DNA of 35,859 nucleotides from Halobacterium sp. CBA1126 (GTDB taxonomy: Archaea; Halobacteriota; Halobacteria; Halobacteriales; Halobacteriaceae): NCBI RefSeq assembly GCF_009741975.1, contig NZ_WPCF01000013.1:1-35859 (forward strand), read 5' to 3'. Positions 7,307 through 14,747 of the stretch are shown piece after piece. Position 1 is the first letter of the stretch; each line of letters begins with the position of its first letter. A model generated the notes under the pieces. It was not told the origin of the DNA. It saw only the letters and a list, made by a program, of their open reading frames with translations, and ran no database searches. A program made the translations under genes and the position numbers.

Positions 7307-7472
7307 TTATGAACATCCAGAACGGCAACGTCGCGAAGTTCTCTTCCGGCGTCGGCATCCGGAAATCCCGCGATTCGAGGTATCCCCCGATTGCGATCGT
7401 GGCCAGCCCCCAAAGTTGGATAAGCGTGAATGCAGAGAGGGGCACAGCGAGGGAAGCGAGAATCTCGATCAT
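7307..7472 (-). pseudogene. 5' fragment of transposon-split small membrane gene (residues 1-55)
   Basis: From the ATG at 7472 the product begins MIEILASLAVPLSAFTLIQL, a membrane span running to about residue 31, then YLESRDFRMPTPEENFATLPFWMFI, where the transposon enters. Present reading continues six residues into the inverted repeat (TARENP) and stops at 7288-7290, giving 61 residues. Upstream, GGAGGTGA at the end of the 7475-7729 gene is a strong ribosome-binding site. Joined to 3174-3272 the ancestral product had 87 residues with membrane segments in both halves. Loss of this gene did not remove the flanking genes, so it may be dispensable or the element may be defective. Confidence 0.85.
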
Positions 7473-7474
7473 CG

Positions 7475-7729
7475 TCACTGCATCACCTCCTCGACCGGCA
7501 CCTCGGACGTCTCGTCGACGCGGCGGACGGCGGTGTACTCCATCCACCTGTCTATGCTGCTCGGGAGAACGAAGCCGACGGTGTGGAACTTCAGCCAGCC
7601 GAGAATCGACCAGTGCGTTTCGATGTGCGCGTGCAGGGTGCCGATACTCAGCGAGGTGTACCCGCACTCGGTGCACGTGAAGACGACGAGGCTGCCGTCG
7701 TGCTCGTACTGCTCGTGGAGCAGGCTCAT
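7475..7729 (-). CDS. C2H2-type zinc finger with hydrophobic tail segment (84 aa)
   Basis: FTCTECGYTSLSIGTLHAHIETH is a C2H2 finger (C-x2-C then two histidines). It is followed by a hydrophobic stretch WSILGWLKFHTVGFVLPSSI that could be a membrane span and an acidic tail. It couples on both sides: its ATG overlaps the preceding stop (ATGA at 7726-7729) and its TGA is 2 bp from the ATG of the split gene. Small single-finger proteins are frequent in archaeal viruses, but finger plus membrane-like segment is unusual. Role unknown. Confidence 0.68.
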   Translation of the reverse strand: MSLLHEQYEHDGSLVVFTCTECGYTSLSIGTLHAHIETHWSILGWLKFHTVGFVLPSSIDRWMEYTAVRRVDETSEVPVEEVMQ

Positions 7730-7866
7730 CGGTCGTTCACCCCGCGGAAGGTCTTCACGGCCTGCATCACCCGAGCGAGAAGCCAGAGCCCAGCTGCGAA
7801 CACGACTAGGCTACCGACTTCGAACGCCGTATCTACACGTTTGAGGAACGCCCTCATGCTACTCAT
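7726..7866 (-). CDS. Tiny single-pass membrane protein (46 aa)
   Basis: MSSMRAFLKRVDTAFEVGSLVVFAAGLWLLARVMQAVKTFRGVNDR has one clear membrane span (about residues 18-33) and a basic, amphipathic C-terminal part. Either ATG 7866 (overlapping the upstream TAG) or ATG 7857 may be used. The stop overlaps the zinc-finger gene's ATG. The coupling and the sensible single span support it as a real gene. Confidence 0.65.
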   Translation of the reverse strand: MSSMRAFLKRVDTAFEVGSLVVFAAGLWLLARVMQAVKTFRGVNDR

Positions 7867-8284
7867 CAGCCTCCGTGTCGATGCCGCCGTCGGTCTGCGT
7901 GATGTCGAGCTCGTCCTCGATGCGCTGGATGCGCTCGTTGCTGTCGACGGTGACGTCGTAGCCGGGGTTTCGCTCGCGATGGCTGGCCTGATGGCTGTTG
8001 TACGATATCTCGGCGGGATAGAGCAACACTCGGTCGACGACGAGGAAGAGGCCGGCGACGAGTGCGACGACGCTCAGCCAGCCGAAGACGGTCGTGAACG
8101 GCTGGATGGACGTCCCCGGAATCGTCAGATTCGGGAGTGGCGTGGTGAAGTAGACGGTGAGCGCAATTGATCCGGTGTTGAAGATGGCGAGGATGAACTG
8201 CGTGCGCTGGACGTGAATCTTCGCGGCGCCGAGATACCGGAGAACCCACGCCGGGAGATGGTCGTCGGCTTGCTGGTCAATCAT
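7859..8284 (-). CDS. Two-span membrane protein with charged C-terminal tail (141 aa)
   Basis: ATG 8284 (MIDQQADDHLPAWVLRYLG) is preferred over the longer frame to 8320, because it overlaps the methyltransferase stop by 8 bp as elsewhere in this operon. Two membrane spans, about residues 31-49 (FILAIFNTGSIALTVYF) and 67-88 (VFGWLSVVALVAGLFLVVDRVLLY), are followed by a 50-residue acidic, probably coiled tail (SNERIQRIEDELDITQTDGGIDTEADE) facing the cytoplasm or particle interior. Function unknown. Confidence 0.72.
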   Translation of the reverse strand: MIDQQADDHLPAWVLRYLGAAKIHVQRTQFILAIFNTGSIALTVYFTTPLPNLTIPGTSIQPFTTVFGWLSVVALVAGLFLVVDRVLLYPAEISYNSHQASHRERNPGYDVTVDSNERIQRIEDELDITQTDGGIDTEADE

Positions 8285-8789
8285 CGTGTTCCCTCCGGTA
8301 GTGTAGCCGCATTTCGCCACGGTCGGCTTTGTCAGCCGCCCACACCGGCCACCAATACGTGCATGCCTGCAGGAGCGGGGAGAGTGGCGTGAGCGGCCCG
8401 AGGAAGCCCACGTCGAGCGTCACGCCTTCGAGGGTGAGCGGGACGTCTGGGTCCCAGTGGCGGTCCTCGCTGAACTCGCCGGCGAGGACCTCGGCGGACT
8501 CGACGGTCGGAAACCACTCGTGGGTCGGGTCGGTGCGTTGCGCGATGCCGAGCGGCACCGTAATCTTCAGCCAGCCGCCCGGCTGCAGGACGCGACTGGA
8601 CTCCTGCATCACGTGATGAGGGTCGAGGTGTTCGACGACGTGGTGTGCGGTGATGCCGGTCGCGTAGTCGTCGTCGAGCGGCCAGTCCTCGTTGAGGTCG
8701 AACTCGTGGTCGGCGTCGGCGTGCAGGTCGACGGTTTCAGTGGCGCGCGGATCGGGATTTTGCCCGGCGCCGATATCGAGGACCGTCAC
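8277..8789 (-). CDS. Class I SAM-dependent methyltransferase
   Basis: 170 residues. MTVLDIGAGQNPDPRA is the SAM-binding motif I (GxGxxP type), DLHAD the acidic end of strand 2, and HHVVEHL...MQESSRVLQPGGWLKITVP the motif IV-VI region of Methyltransf_11-like enzymes. It is shorter than usual, and the cap region lacks recognisable substrate signatures. It lies directly downstream of and overlaps (ATGA-type) the glycosyltransferase, so the two probably modify the same glycan or glycoprotein, perhaps the surface protein at 21894-24275. Confidence 0.8.
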   Translation of the reverse strand: MTVLDIGAGQNPDPRATETVDLHADADHEFDLNEDWPLDDDYATGITAHHVVEHLDPHHVMQESSRVLQPGGWLKITVPLGIAQRTDPTHEWFPTVESAEVLAGEFSEDRHWDPDVPLTLEGVTLDVGFLGPLTPLSPLLQACTYWWPVWAADKADRGEMRLHYRREHDD

Positions 8790-10009
8790 TGGTTCTCCCC
8801 TCCGTCTGGCCGCACGCTCGCACTCCCGGTATTCGAGGTGCCTGCTTCGAGGCCGTCCTTGCGGAGGCTATCCCAGTCGGTGTCGATTTCGGAGCGTCGC
8901 TGTGCGTCCTCGACGGCGGCCTGCATCTCGCGCTGGAAGCGGTCAACGCTGAAGTGGTCGGTCGCGAACTGACTAATCTCGCCGTCACTCCAGTCCACGC
9001 CCGAGCGTTCGAACTCCTGGACTACTTCGGTGAGGTGGTCGCCGCCGCGCTCGTACGTGTAGCCGTTCTTCCCGTCGATAATCTGGAAGCGCGTAAACCC
9101 GTCGTGGACCCCGAGGACTGGCGTGCCGGCGGCCATCGACTCGACGGGCACCATGCCGAAGTCCTCGTTGTGCGCGGGGTAGACGTGGGCTTTCGCGCCC
9201 GACATCAACTCACGTTTCCGCTGCTCGCTCACGAACCCACAGAACTCGATGTTCTCCTCGGCGAGGTCTTCCAGGTGCTCGCGTTCCGGACCCTTGCCAG
9301 CAATCCGCAGCTCGTGACCGAGGTCGTTGAACGTGCGGACGATCTCGTCGATGTTCTTGTGGTCGGCGAGCCGGCCGAGATGCAGGTAGTAGTCGCCCGT
9401 CTCGCCATCAGTGGGACTGTATTTGTGCGTCTCAACCGGCGGGTAGACCGTCCGAATCTGGTCGTCCGGGATGTTCCAGTACTGCTTGATGCGTCTCGCG
9501 ACGAGGTCTGAGTTCGCCACGAACAGGTCCGGGCGCTGGACGTTATGGTTGTACAGCACTCTCGCGACGTAGTTGTACCCCATCTCAAGCAGGCCGTCGT
9601 TGTCGTGGAAGAGGTCGTACTGCCAGCGTGGCGTACTGTGCGTGTACGCAACGACCGTCTGGTCATCCTCGGGAACGTACCACAGCGGTTCGTTCCCGCT
9701 CATGATGACCACGTCGTAGTCGGTGAGGTCGTGTTGCTGCTGCCAGACGAGCTGGTACGCCAGGGACCGGAGTGGACCGTACGCGTCGATCATGCGCGTG
9801 GCGAGCCAGTCCGGCAGCGGCGAGTAGTCGATCTCACGGATGTCGGGCGGCTCTTCGTCGGGTTCGTTCTCAAGGTTGCGCCGACCGACGTACAGCGGCG
9901 CGCCGAAGAGGTCTGCGAGGTGGCGGGCGACGAGCTCCCCACCCCCACGGACGTCGTAGTCCTTGTGCGCGATGGCGATGTCGTTGTTCGTAATCTTGCT
10001 CTTGCTCAT
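8786..10009 (-). CDS. GT4-family glycosyltransferase (group 1)
   Basis: From ATG 10009 (MSKSKITNNDIAIAHKDYDVRGGGELVARHLADLF) the protein has 407 residues with a GT-B fold. Visible are the N-terminal acceptor domain (G-G-G-E-L loop), the LHLGRLADHKNIDEIVRTF strand opening the nucleotide-sugar domain, the GKGPEREHLE loop, and the retaining EX7E motif in NEDFGMVPVESMAAGTPVLG. The longer frame to 10153 overlaps the secreted-protein gene and is rejected. It transfers a sugar from a nucleotide or dolichol donor, in the cytoplasm. Its position inside a structural operon suggests N-glycan building on virion or envelope protein. Confidence 0.88.
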   Translation of the reverse strand: MSKSKITNNDIAIAHKDYDVRGGGELVARHLADLFGAPLYVGRRNLENEPDEEPPDIREIDYSPLPDWLATRMIDAYGPLRSLAYQLVWQQQHDLTDYDVVIMSGNEPLWYVPEDDQTVVAYTHSTPRWQYDLFHDNDGLLEMGYNYVARVLYNHNVQRPDLFVANSDLVARRIKQYWNIPDDQIRTVYPPVETHKYSPTDGETGDYYLHLGRLADHKNIDEIVRTFNDLGHELRIAGKGPEREHLEDLAEENIEFCGFVSEQRKRELMSGAKAHVYPAHNEDFGMVPVESMAAGTPVLGVHDGFTRFQIIDGKNGYTYERGGDHLTEVVQEFERSGVDWSDGEISQFATDHFSVDRFQREMQAAVEDAQRRSEIDTDWDSLRKDGLEAGTSNTGSASVRPDGGENQ

Positions 10010-10010
10010 G

Positions 10011-10271
10011 CTATCTATCGCCTCCGGGACCCACGTCGATACTGACGTCGACGGTGAGCGTACGTTGCGTGCCGTTGCGCTCGCAGACGAGCCGCGTTCC
10101 GTTCTGGAGGTCTTCGCTGACGTTGAGGTTCGCGTTCCAGTCGTTGCCGTCAAGCTGCTGGTTGCAGACCACGTCGGCGGGTGGGTCGCCGCCGAAGTAC
10201 TGTGGGACGACGGTGGCGCCGGCGACGACGCCGATGAGGAGGACGGCGCCGAGGAGGATTGCCCGGGTCAT
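10011..10271 (-). CDS. Small secreted or membrane-anchored protein (86 aa)
   Basis: MTRAILLGAVLLIGVVAGATVV is a signal peptide or N-terminal anchor. The exterior part has two cysteines (VVCNQQL and RLVCERN, possible disulfide) and N-glycosylation sequons (NVS, NGT twice), and ends in a short beta-rich segment. ATGA coupling to the membrane protein upstream (10268-10271), and TAG-CATG adjacency to the glycosyltransferase. It may be a minor envelope protein and a substrate of that enzyme. Confidence 0.7.
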   Translation of the reverse strand: MTRAILLGAVLLIGVVAGATVVPQYFGGDPPADVVCNQQLDGNDWNANLNVSEDLQNGTRLVCERNGTQRTLTVDVSIDVGPGGDR

Positions 10272-11023
10272 GACCAGAAGAGGACGTAGCCGGTCCCGAG
10301 GCCGATGAGCAGAAGCACAATATCCATGATGTAGATGAGTGCCCCGCCGTGACCGCCCCAGGAGGAGTCTCCTCCGTATTTCTTCAGCGCCTCGACGACA
10401 GCTTCTTCGCCAAGGGCGGTGCCGGCGGCGCCACGGAGCCGGGAGAGCGATTGGCCGATTGGCACGCGGATTTGCTTGTGGCCGCCATCGGTGCGTGCGT
10501 TCCCAAGGAGTTCGACGAACCAGTCACCGTATCGACCGAGGTCGTAGCTCGCCCACTTGGTGCCGTCGGGGAGCACTCCTTCCTGAACGAGGTTGGAGAT
10601 GCCGTCGGGTGCTGGGGGTGTGCCGTACGCTTCTCGCGAGGTTTCAAGGCCGAGTGCGGTCTTGGCGAACGCCAGGCGGCCCCACGCACCGGTGACGTCA
10701 TCGTCGATGTTGTCAGCGGGTTCGATGCGGTACGCGCCTTCGTCGTCTTGGAGAAGGACGACTTTGCGGAGGCCGACGAAGACGGGGGCGAAGAAGGTTA
10801 TCGCGAGACTTTCGCCGAGGGTTCCGGGGAGACTGGGGCCGATAATCCAGCCGACCAGCGGCATGATGATAACGCCGATGAGAAACGCGAGTGTGAGGAG
10901 AATCCCCACGAAGAGCCCCGAAGAGAAGAACGTCGCGCCGATGGCGAGCACCGAGAGTAGCGCAACGCCAGCGAGGAAGATGACCTTCGGCGTCAGTTGT
11001 GCCTTCAGGTCGACTTCGGTCAT
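10268..11023 (-). CDS. Multi-span membrane protein (251 aa), assembly operon
   Basis: Two adjacent spans at about residues 14-33 and 36-61 (VIFLAGVALLSVLAIGATFF, VGILLTLAFLIGVIIMPLVGWIIG), a further hydrophobic stretch (SLAITFFAPVFVGL), a roughly 130-residue soluble region (LLQDDEGAYRIEP...), and a C-terminal span IYIMDIVLLLIGLGTGYVLFW. Its start overlaps the stop of the 11020-12063 gene (ATGA). No family recognised. Together with the next protein upstream it forms a membrane pair beside a P-loop ATPase, the arrangement expected of an export or packaging channel. Confidence 0.72.
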   Translation of the reverse strand: MTEVDLKAQLTPKVIFLAGVALLSVLAIGATFFSSGLFVGILLTLAFLIGVIIMPLVGWIIGPSLPGTLGESLAITFFAPVFVGLRKVVLLQDDEGAYRIEPADNIDDDVTGAWGRLAFAKTALGLETSREAYGTPPAPDGISNLVQEGVLPDGTKWASYDLGRYGDWFVELLGNARTDGGHKQIRVPIGQSLSRLRGAAGTALGEEAVVEALKKYGGDSSWGGHGGALIYIMDIVLLLIGLGTGYVLFWS

Positions 11024-12063
11024 GCCGTCTCACCCTCTGTATCGTTGTCGCTGGCAGGTTCAGTCATGATTTCGAATTCGTTGATGACGAGTGCGGTCAC
11101 GAGGACGATGCCGCCGACAATTGCGGTCGTCGACGACAGGGAGTTCGCTGTCTGGATGGCGGTGCAATCGCTGATGAACGGACTGCAGGCGTTCGGGCGA
11201 ATCTTGCTCGCGTAGTAGAAGATACCGAGCGCGGCGCCGACCGAGAGGGAGCCGAGCGTAATGCCGAACGCGACGAGTGCGTCCTGGTACTCGGCAAACT
11301 TTTTTCGAGCACGTTTCCGAATCCCTTCGCGGCTGATGAGGGGGAGCGCGGCGATCGCGGTTGGAGCGAGCGGCTGTAGCGTGAGGTTCACTGAAGTGAC
11401 GGACCCACCGCTGGTGCCCGCCAGTCGGTTGGCGACGTAGATGGTGCCGACGCCCACGCCGAAGAACATCAGCAGTTGGATTGTGGTGACCAGCTGGCCG
11501 CGGTGCGAGTTGAACAGCGCCTGCGATTTCTTCATGTCATCCTCGAGGCGGTCGGCGAGACGCGGACTCGCGCTCCCGGGGATGATCTGCGGAGCGTCGT
11601 TGAGGTTGACCAGGCGCTTTGCCTGCTCTACGATGAAGTAGGCTTTCCGCCGCCCGTCGACCTTCCAGCGGCCGGTATCGTGCAGGTCGCGTTTCCGTCG
11701 GCCAAGGTCAGCGATGCGAGTATCGACGATGACGTCCTTGTCTTCGTGCGCGAGGCCGAACGTGGCGCTCTGCCACTTGCTCATCCGGTGGTCGATGTCG
11801 CGCCACATATGCGGTTCGCCACTAAGCTTTGCGACCTCGCCGCCGACGCCACCGTCGAAACTCGTCTTCTTCAGCGCCCATCCGCCGTGACTGCGCTGCA
11901 CGAGCAGGCCACGACTGAGCGTCGACGTCCCCAGGGAGATCCACGGGGAGACGAGATCTCGTGCGTCCTCCCAGTCGAGGAGGAGCGTCGCGGCGAGCGG
12001 GAAGAGATAGAACGACAGCACTCCAAGCGCGAGCGCTTTGAGCAGATTCAGAATCAGACTCAT
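11020..12063 (-). CDS. Large membrane protein (347 aa), partner of the 251-aa membrane protein
   Basis: The start at ATG 12063 (MSLILNLLKALALGVLSFYLFPLAATLLLDW) puts a membrane span at the N-terminus; the longer frame to 12288 overlaps the ATPase gene by 92 bp and has low-complexity shadow sequence. After a roughly 170-residue soluble domain come spans near residues 194-212 (LVTTIQLLMFFGVGVGTIYVANRL), 230-247, 265-288 (LVAFGITLGSLSVGAALGIFYYAS) and 312-333 (SSTTAIVGGIVLVTALVINEF). No family recognised. It lies between the ATPase and another membrane protein, so a membrane platform for the ATPase is a reasonable guess. Confidence 0.72.
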   Translation of the reverse strand: MSLILNLLKALALGVLSFYLFPLAATLLLDWEDARDLVSPWISLGTSTLSRGLLVQRSHGGWALKKTSFDGGVGGEVAKLSGEPHMWRDIDHRMSKWQSATFGLAHEDKDVIVDTRIADLGRRKRDLHDTGRWKVDGRRKAYFIVEQAKRLVNLNDAPQIIPGSASPRLADRLEDDMKKSQALFNSHRGQLVTTIQLLMFFGVGVGTIYVANRLAGTSGGSVTSVNLTLQPLAPTAIAALPLISREGIRKRARKKFAEYQDALVAFGITLGSLSVGAALGIFYYASKIRPNACSPFISDCTAIQTANSLSSTTAIVGGIVLVTALVINEFEIMTEPASDNDTEGETA

Positions 12064-12196
12064 GGCCGCCCCCCGCTGTCCAGTGTCGACTGATTTCTCT
12101 CTTTGCGCGTGTCCTCCATTATTGGGTCTGTCGCTGGCTGGCTGGATGGCTGATTGGAGCCGGTCTTGAAGTTGTGACTGGTGTGTGGTGGCATGG

Positions 12197-13084
12197 TCAT
12201 GTGTCTCCGTTTGCAATCTGCCCGACACGGGACGAGGAAAGGTCAATAGCACTGAGGTTCCCGATGTCCTCCTGGGAGAGTGCGTCAACCTCGTCGTCTA
12301 GGCAGCGGATGATTTTGTTACGCTCTTCAGTTCTGGCATTATCTTCAGCTTCCTCGACACGGTCCTCCATCTCAGACTGTGTGACGTACTTCGACCCGTC
12401 GCCATCGTGTTCGAGGAGCGCAACCTTCCGTTCGTCAAGCCGCTCGAACTCCGGGAGCCCGTCGAGATTCGGCCAGGTAATGGTCTCGGTCCTGTCGACG
12501 TACTCTTGCTCGTAGTGTTCGTTCGTGCGGAGACGGTAGCAGATTGCTTCGCCTTTGATTCGCCCGCGCTCGGTCTCTTGGGCCTGAATCCAGTAGTCGG
12601 CGGCGTCACTACCGAGGCGGTTATCAATCCAACTCTTCGATGGCGCGGTGAGGATCGAGAAGACCTGCCGGTACCGTTTCGTCGCGAACGTCTGGGAGAG
12701 CTCGACGCTGCTTGAACTCATGCCGCGTCGAGAGTCCATCGCCTTCTCGGCTTCGTCGAGGATTAACGCGGAGCCAGGCCCAACTTCGTCGTAGAGACGA
12801 TCGTACTCCTCTGCGTTCGCGACGGCGGCTTTCTCGGCTGTCCACCCGTGCTGGTCGAGTAACATGGCGAGCGCGACGGCGAGCGTGGTTTTCCCGACTC
12901 CAGTCTCACTGGACGCGGTGACGATGACGTTGATATCGCGCCCAGTAACGAGGCGGTTTAGGCACTCGGCAAAGAACTTCGAGTCACGGAAGCCGGGGAA
13001 CTGAATCCATGCTTTCACCGGCCCGAGGTCGGCGTCTTGCCATGCGTCAACCGACTCGATATCTGGGTTCTCGGCACTGCTCAT
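12197..13084 (-). CDS. P-loop ATPase, Zot/FtsK-HerA-like (putative assembly or packaging ATPase)
   Basis: 295 residues. Walker A is at 59-66 (SETGVGKT, the usual first glycine being serine) and Walker B at 106-111 (ALILDE). It is followed by R119/R120 and SSSVELSQTFATKRYRQVFSILTAPSKSWIDNRL, which resembles the sensor/arginine region of Zot-like and HerA/FtsK ATPases: a conserved helix of candidate subunit-contact arginines, then a strand with polar end. No membrane span is present, unlike inoviral pI/Zot. The C-terminus is acidic and coiled. ATPases of this class drive DNA packaging or virion extrusion in membrane-containing and filamentous viruses. Couples by ATGA to the 229-residue protein upstream. 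Confidence 0.78.
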   Translation of the reverse strand: MSSAENPDIESVDAWQDADLGPVKAWIQFPGFRDSKFFAECLNRLVTGRDINVIVTASSETGVGKTTLAVALAMLLDQHGWTAEKAAVANAEEYDRLYDEVGPGSALILDEAEKAMDSRRGMSSSSVELSQTFATKRYRQVFSILTAPSKSWIDNRLGSDAADYWIQAQETERGRIKGEAICYRLRTNEHYEQEYVDRTETITWPNLDGLPEFERLDERKVALLEHDGDGSKYVTQSEMEDRVEEAEDNARTEERNKIIRCLDDEVDALSQEDIGNLSAIDLSSSRVGQIANGDT

Positions 13085-13770
13085 AGATTGTTATTCCTCC
13101 ATTCCTCGACTTCCCCGATGAGGTCGTCATCAATCTCAGTCCGCTGCTCGGTCTCCGAGACGTTGACCTCGAACCCGACCTCGTTCAGGAAGAGCGTGGT
13201 CTGCCGGACGGCGCTCACGAGGACATCCCACGGAATGGGGCGAGTGACAACCTCTGTCTCTTCGTGCGGGTTGGGCTGGGACTGCGTGCGAATCGTTGCG
13301 CTGAACTCCGCGCTGATTGGCCGCGCCATCTCAAGGATGGACTGGATTCCGGTAATGTCGAACTTTTTCGGGGAGGGTTTCTCGACAATCCGCAGATAGT
13401 CGTTGAACGGCGAGGGGGTAACGTCCCCACAGAGATACTGCGGCGGTTGAATCGTGACGGAGCCGAGCGAGACTTCCTCCCAGTAGTCCTCGCCGTCGTC
13501 CTCGTACGTGGCCGTGAGGAGCGGTTCGACGGCCATGATGTAGTCTTCGACGGCGGAGCGGAAGAGACGCGCACCGCGAAGCTTGTCGACCTGCGGGTAG
13601 TCGCGGTCTTCGATCATCACGTCGATCTGCCGGCGTTTTGCTCGGATTTCTTCGCGCGCGTCGTAAATCTCCTTGAGGCGGCGGCGTTGGACGTAATCCT
13701 CGTTGTCCTCGATTTTCTCAAGTTCGGCTGCCGCAGAGTCGTCGCCCTGTGCCGATTGGTCGGTACTCAT
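13081..13770 (-). CDS. Soluble protein of the assembly operon, unknown (229 aa)
   Basis: N-terminal 70 residues are charged and probably helical (AELEKIEDNEDYVQRRRLKEIYDAREEIRAKRRQIDVMIEDRDYP). The middle (85-190) is mixed alpha/beta, with SLGSVTIQPPQYLCGDVTPSPFNDYLRIVEKP. The tail is acidic. No signal peptide, membrane span or known motif. It is ATGA-coupled both to the ATPase (13081-13084) and to the 167-residue protein (13767-13770), so it is probably a cytoplasmic partner of the ATPase. Confidence 0.75.
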   Translation of the reverse strand: MSTDQSAQGDDSAAAELEKIEDNEDYVQRRRLKEIYDAREEIRAKRRQIDVMIEDRDYPQVDKLRGARLFRSAVEDYIMAVEPLLTATYEDDGEDYWEEVSLGSVTIQPPQYLCGDVTPSPFNDYLRIVEKPSPKKFDITGIQSILEMARPISAEFSATIRTQSQPNPHEETEVVTRPIPWDVLVSAVRQTTLFLNEVGFEVNVSETEQRTEIDDDLIGEVEEWRNNNL

Positions 13771-14270
13771 GAGCTAAACAACCCCCTGAGACCGCCTTTT
13801 CCGTCTTCGCCACCCCCGCTGGTTTCGGCGCGCGATTCTCGGATGGTCGTGTTCATCATCTCCTGCTGTTTCATCTTCCGAGCGCGCGTGATGCGCGTCT
13901 CAAGCATGTCGAAGAGGTCGCGGACGATTGCGCGTTCTTCGTCGGAGAGTGGTTGGAGCGTCGCGGTCGGGTCGTCGTAGATCGCGGCGCGGTCTTCGCC
14001 AGTGATCAGGCAGTGCTGGTCGGGGTGCATGGCGAAGAAGAGCTTCTGTTTCGCACGCAGCTTCCATCGCAACTCGTTGACCTCTGCTTCCTGGAAGTTC
14101 GCCAGCACGAGGTCTTTCGTAAGGAGGTTGCGGAGGATTTCACGTGACCCCTCGGAGAGGTTCGTTTCAGTGATTTTCTCGAGGATGTCTTGGTGAATTT
14201 GCTGTGAGGGCGAGGCCTGCCCGAAGTTGGCGTGATGCATTTGCTCTTCGCGGAACTGGGACCCACTCAT
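13767..14270 (-). CDS. Soluble helical protein of the assembly operon, unknown (167 aa)
   Basis: Predominantly helical (QIHQDILEKITETNLSEGSREILRNLLTKDLVLANFQEAEVNELRWKLRAKQKLFFAMHPDQ). The C-terminal tail ETSGGGEDGKGGLRGLFSS is glycine-rich, disordered and ends hydrophobic. ATGA-coupled to genes on both sides. No motif recognised. Its place between a membrane regulator-like protein and a soluble ATPase-associated protein suggests a structural or adaptor role. Confidence 0.72.
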   Translation of the reverse strand: MSGSQFREEQMHHANFGQASPSQQIHQDILEKITETNLSEGSREILRNLLTKDLVLANFQEAEVNELRWKLRAKQKLFFAMHPDQHCLITGEDRAAIYDDPTATLQPLSDEERAIVRDLFDMLETRITRARKMKQQEMMNTTIRESRAETSGGGEDGKGGLRGLFSS

Positions 14271-14671
14271 TCTGACGTCCCTCCGTTAATTGGCCGTGGC
14301 AGTGCGTCTCGGGCGGTGAGACGGTCGAGGATGAGGCAGGCGATAGTGGCGATGATGAATCCGGTGGCGTGCGGGAGGAGATTAATTGGTGAGGCGACAG
14401 CGAGCTCGGCGATAAGGAGGCCAACGGTGATTGCGCCGGTGATTTTGGCGCCTTCCCAGGGGAGTGAGCCGAATTGGCTGCCGCCGTCGGTTGCAACGCC
14501 GTTAACGCCGGGATACCCCATCTCTTGGAGGCCGTGGTCGGCGACGCGAACGAGTGCCTTCCCCTTCGAGGGGTCGCCCTGTCGGTTGTTGAGGTTGTGT
14601 TCTTCAGCGATTTCTTCGAGGCTGTCGTGGACTTGCTGGGGGAATCGCGCCCCGATTGGCTCGCTGGCCAT
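14267..14671 (-). CDS. RHH-like N-terminus fused to a two-span membrane domain (134 aa)
   Basis: Starting at ATG 14671, MASEPIGARFPQQVHDSLEEIAEEHNLNNRQG...GKALVRVADHGLQEMGYP has the beta strand plus two helices of a ribbon-helix-helix DNA-binding domain. It is followed by two membrane spans (ITGAITVGLLIAELAVASPINLLP and HATGFIIATIACLILDRL). The frame to 14755 would overlap the divergent gene and is rejected. As first gene of the minus-strand operon, facing the plus-strand operon across 76 bp, it could tether DNA to the membrane or regulate both operons. A linker of about 30 residues separates the two domains. Confidence 0.72.
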   Translation of the reverse strand: MASEPIGARFPQQVHDSLEEIAEEHNLNNRQGDPSKGKALVRVADHGLQEMGYPGVNGVATDGGSQFGSLPWEGAKITGAITVGLLIAELAVASPINLLPHATGFIIATIACLILDRLTARDALPRPINGGTSE

Positions 14672-14747
14672 ACTATTGTTAACACGGTATACGGACATAA
14701 AACATGTGTATGGTTTTTTGTATAGGGTGTTGTTTGTCGTCGTGTAG
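14672..14747. promoter_or_regulatory. Divergent promoter between the two assembly operons
   Basis: A 76-bp A/T-rich gap. Inverted arms AACACGGTATAC (14681-14692) and GTATAGGGTGTT (14720-14731) match at 10 of 12 positions and flank the block CGGACATAAAACAT (14692-14705). That block recurs before the 1360-residue gene at 17185-17198, each time followed within about 10 bp by a T-rich run. TATAAAA-like and TATACAAAA-like sequences serve as candidate TATA boxes on each strand. A likely co-regulation site for the structural genes. Confidence 0.6.

Noticed and set aside
7287-7676. 129-codon minus-strand gene
   Set aside because: Only its last part (from ATG 7472) is native; the upstream portion overlaps the zinc-finger gene in another frame, and the end lies in the transposon repeat.
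9545-10045. 166-codon plus-strand frame
   Set aside because: Shadow of the glycosyltransferase; Val/Arg-rich without motifs.
11020-13084. Conjugation or type IV secretion system
   Set aside because: The ATPase with two membrane proteins could fit, but no relaxase, VirB4-size ATPase or coupling protein was found. Cannot be fully excluded.
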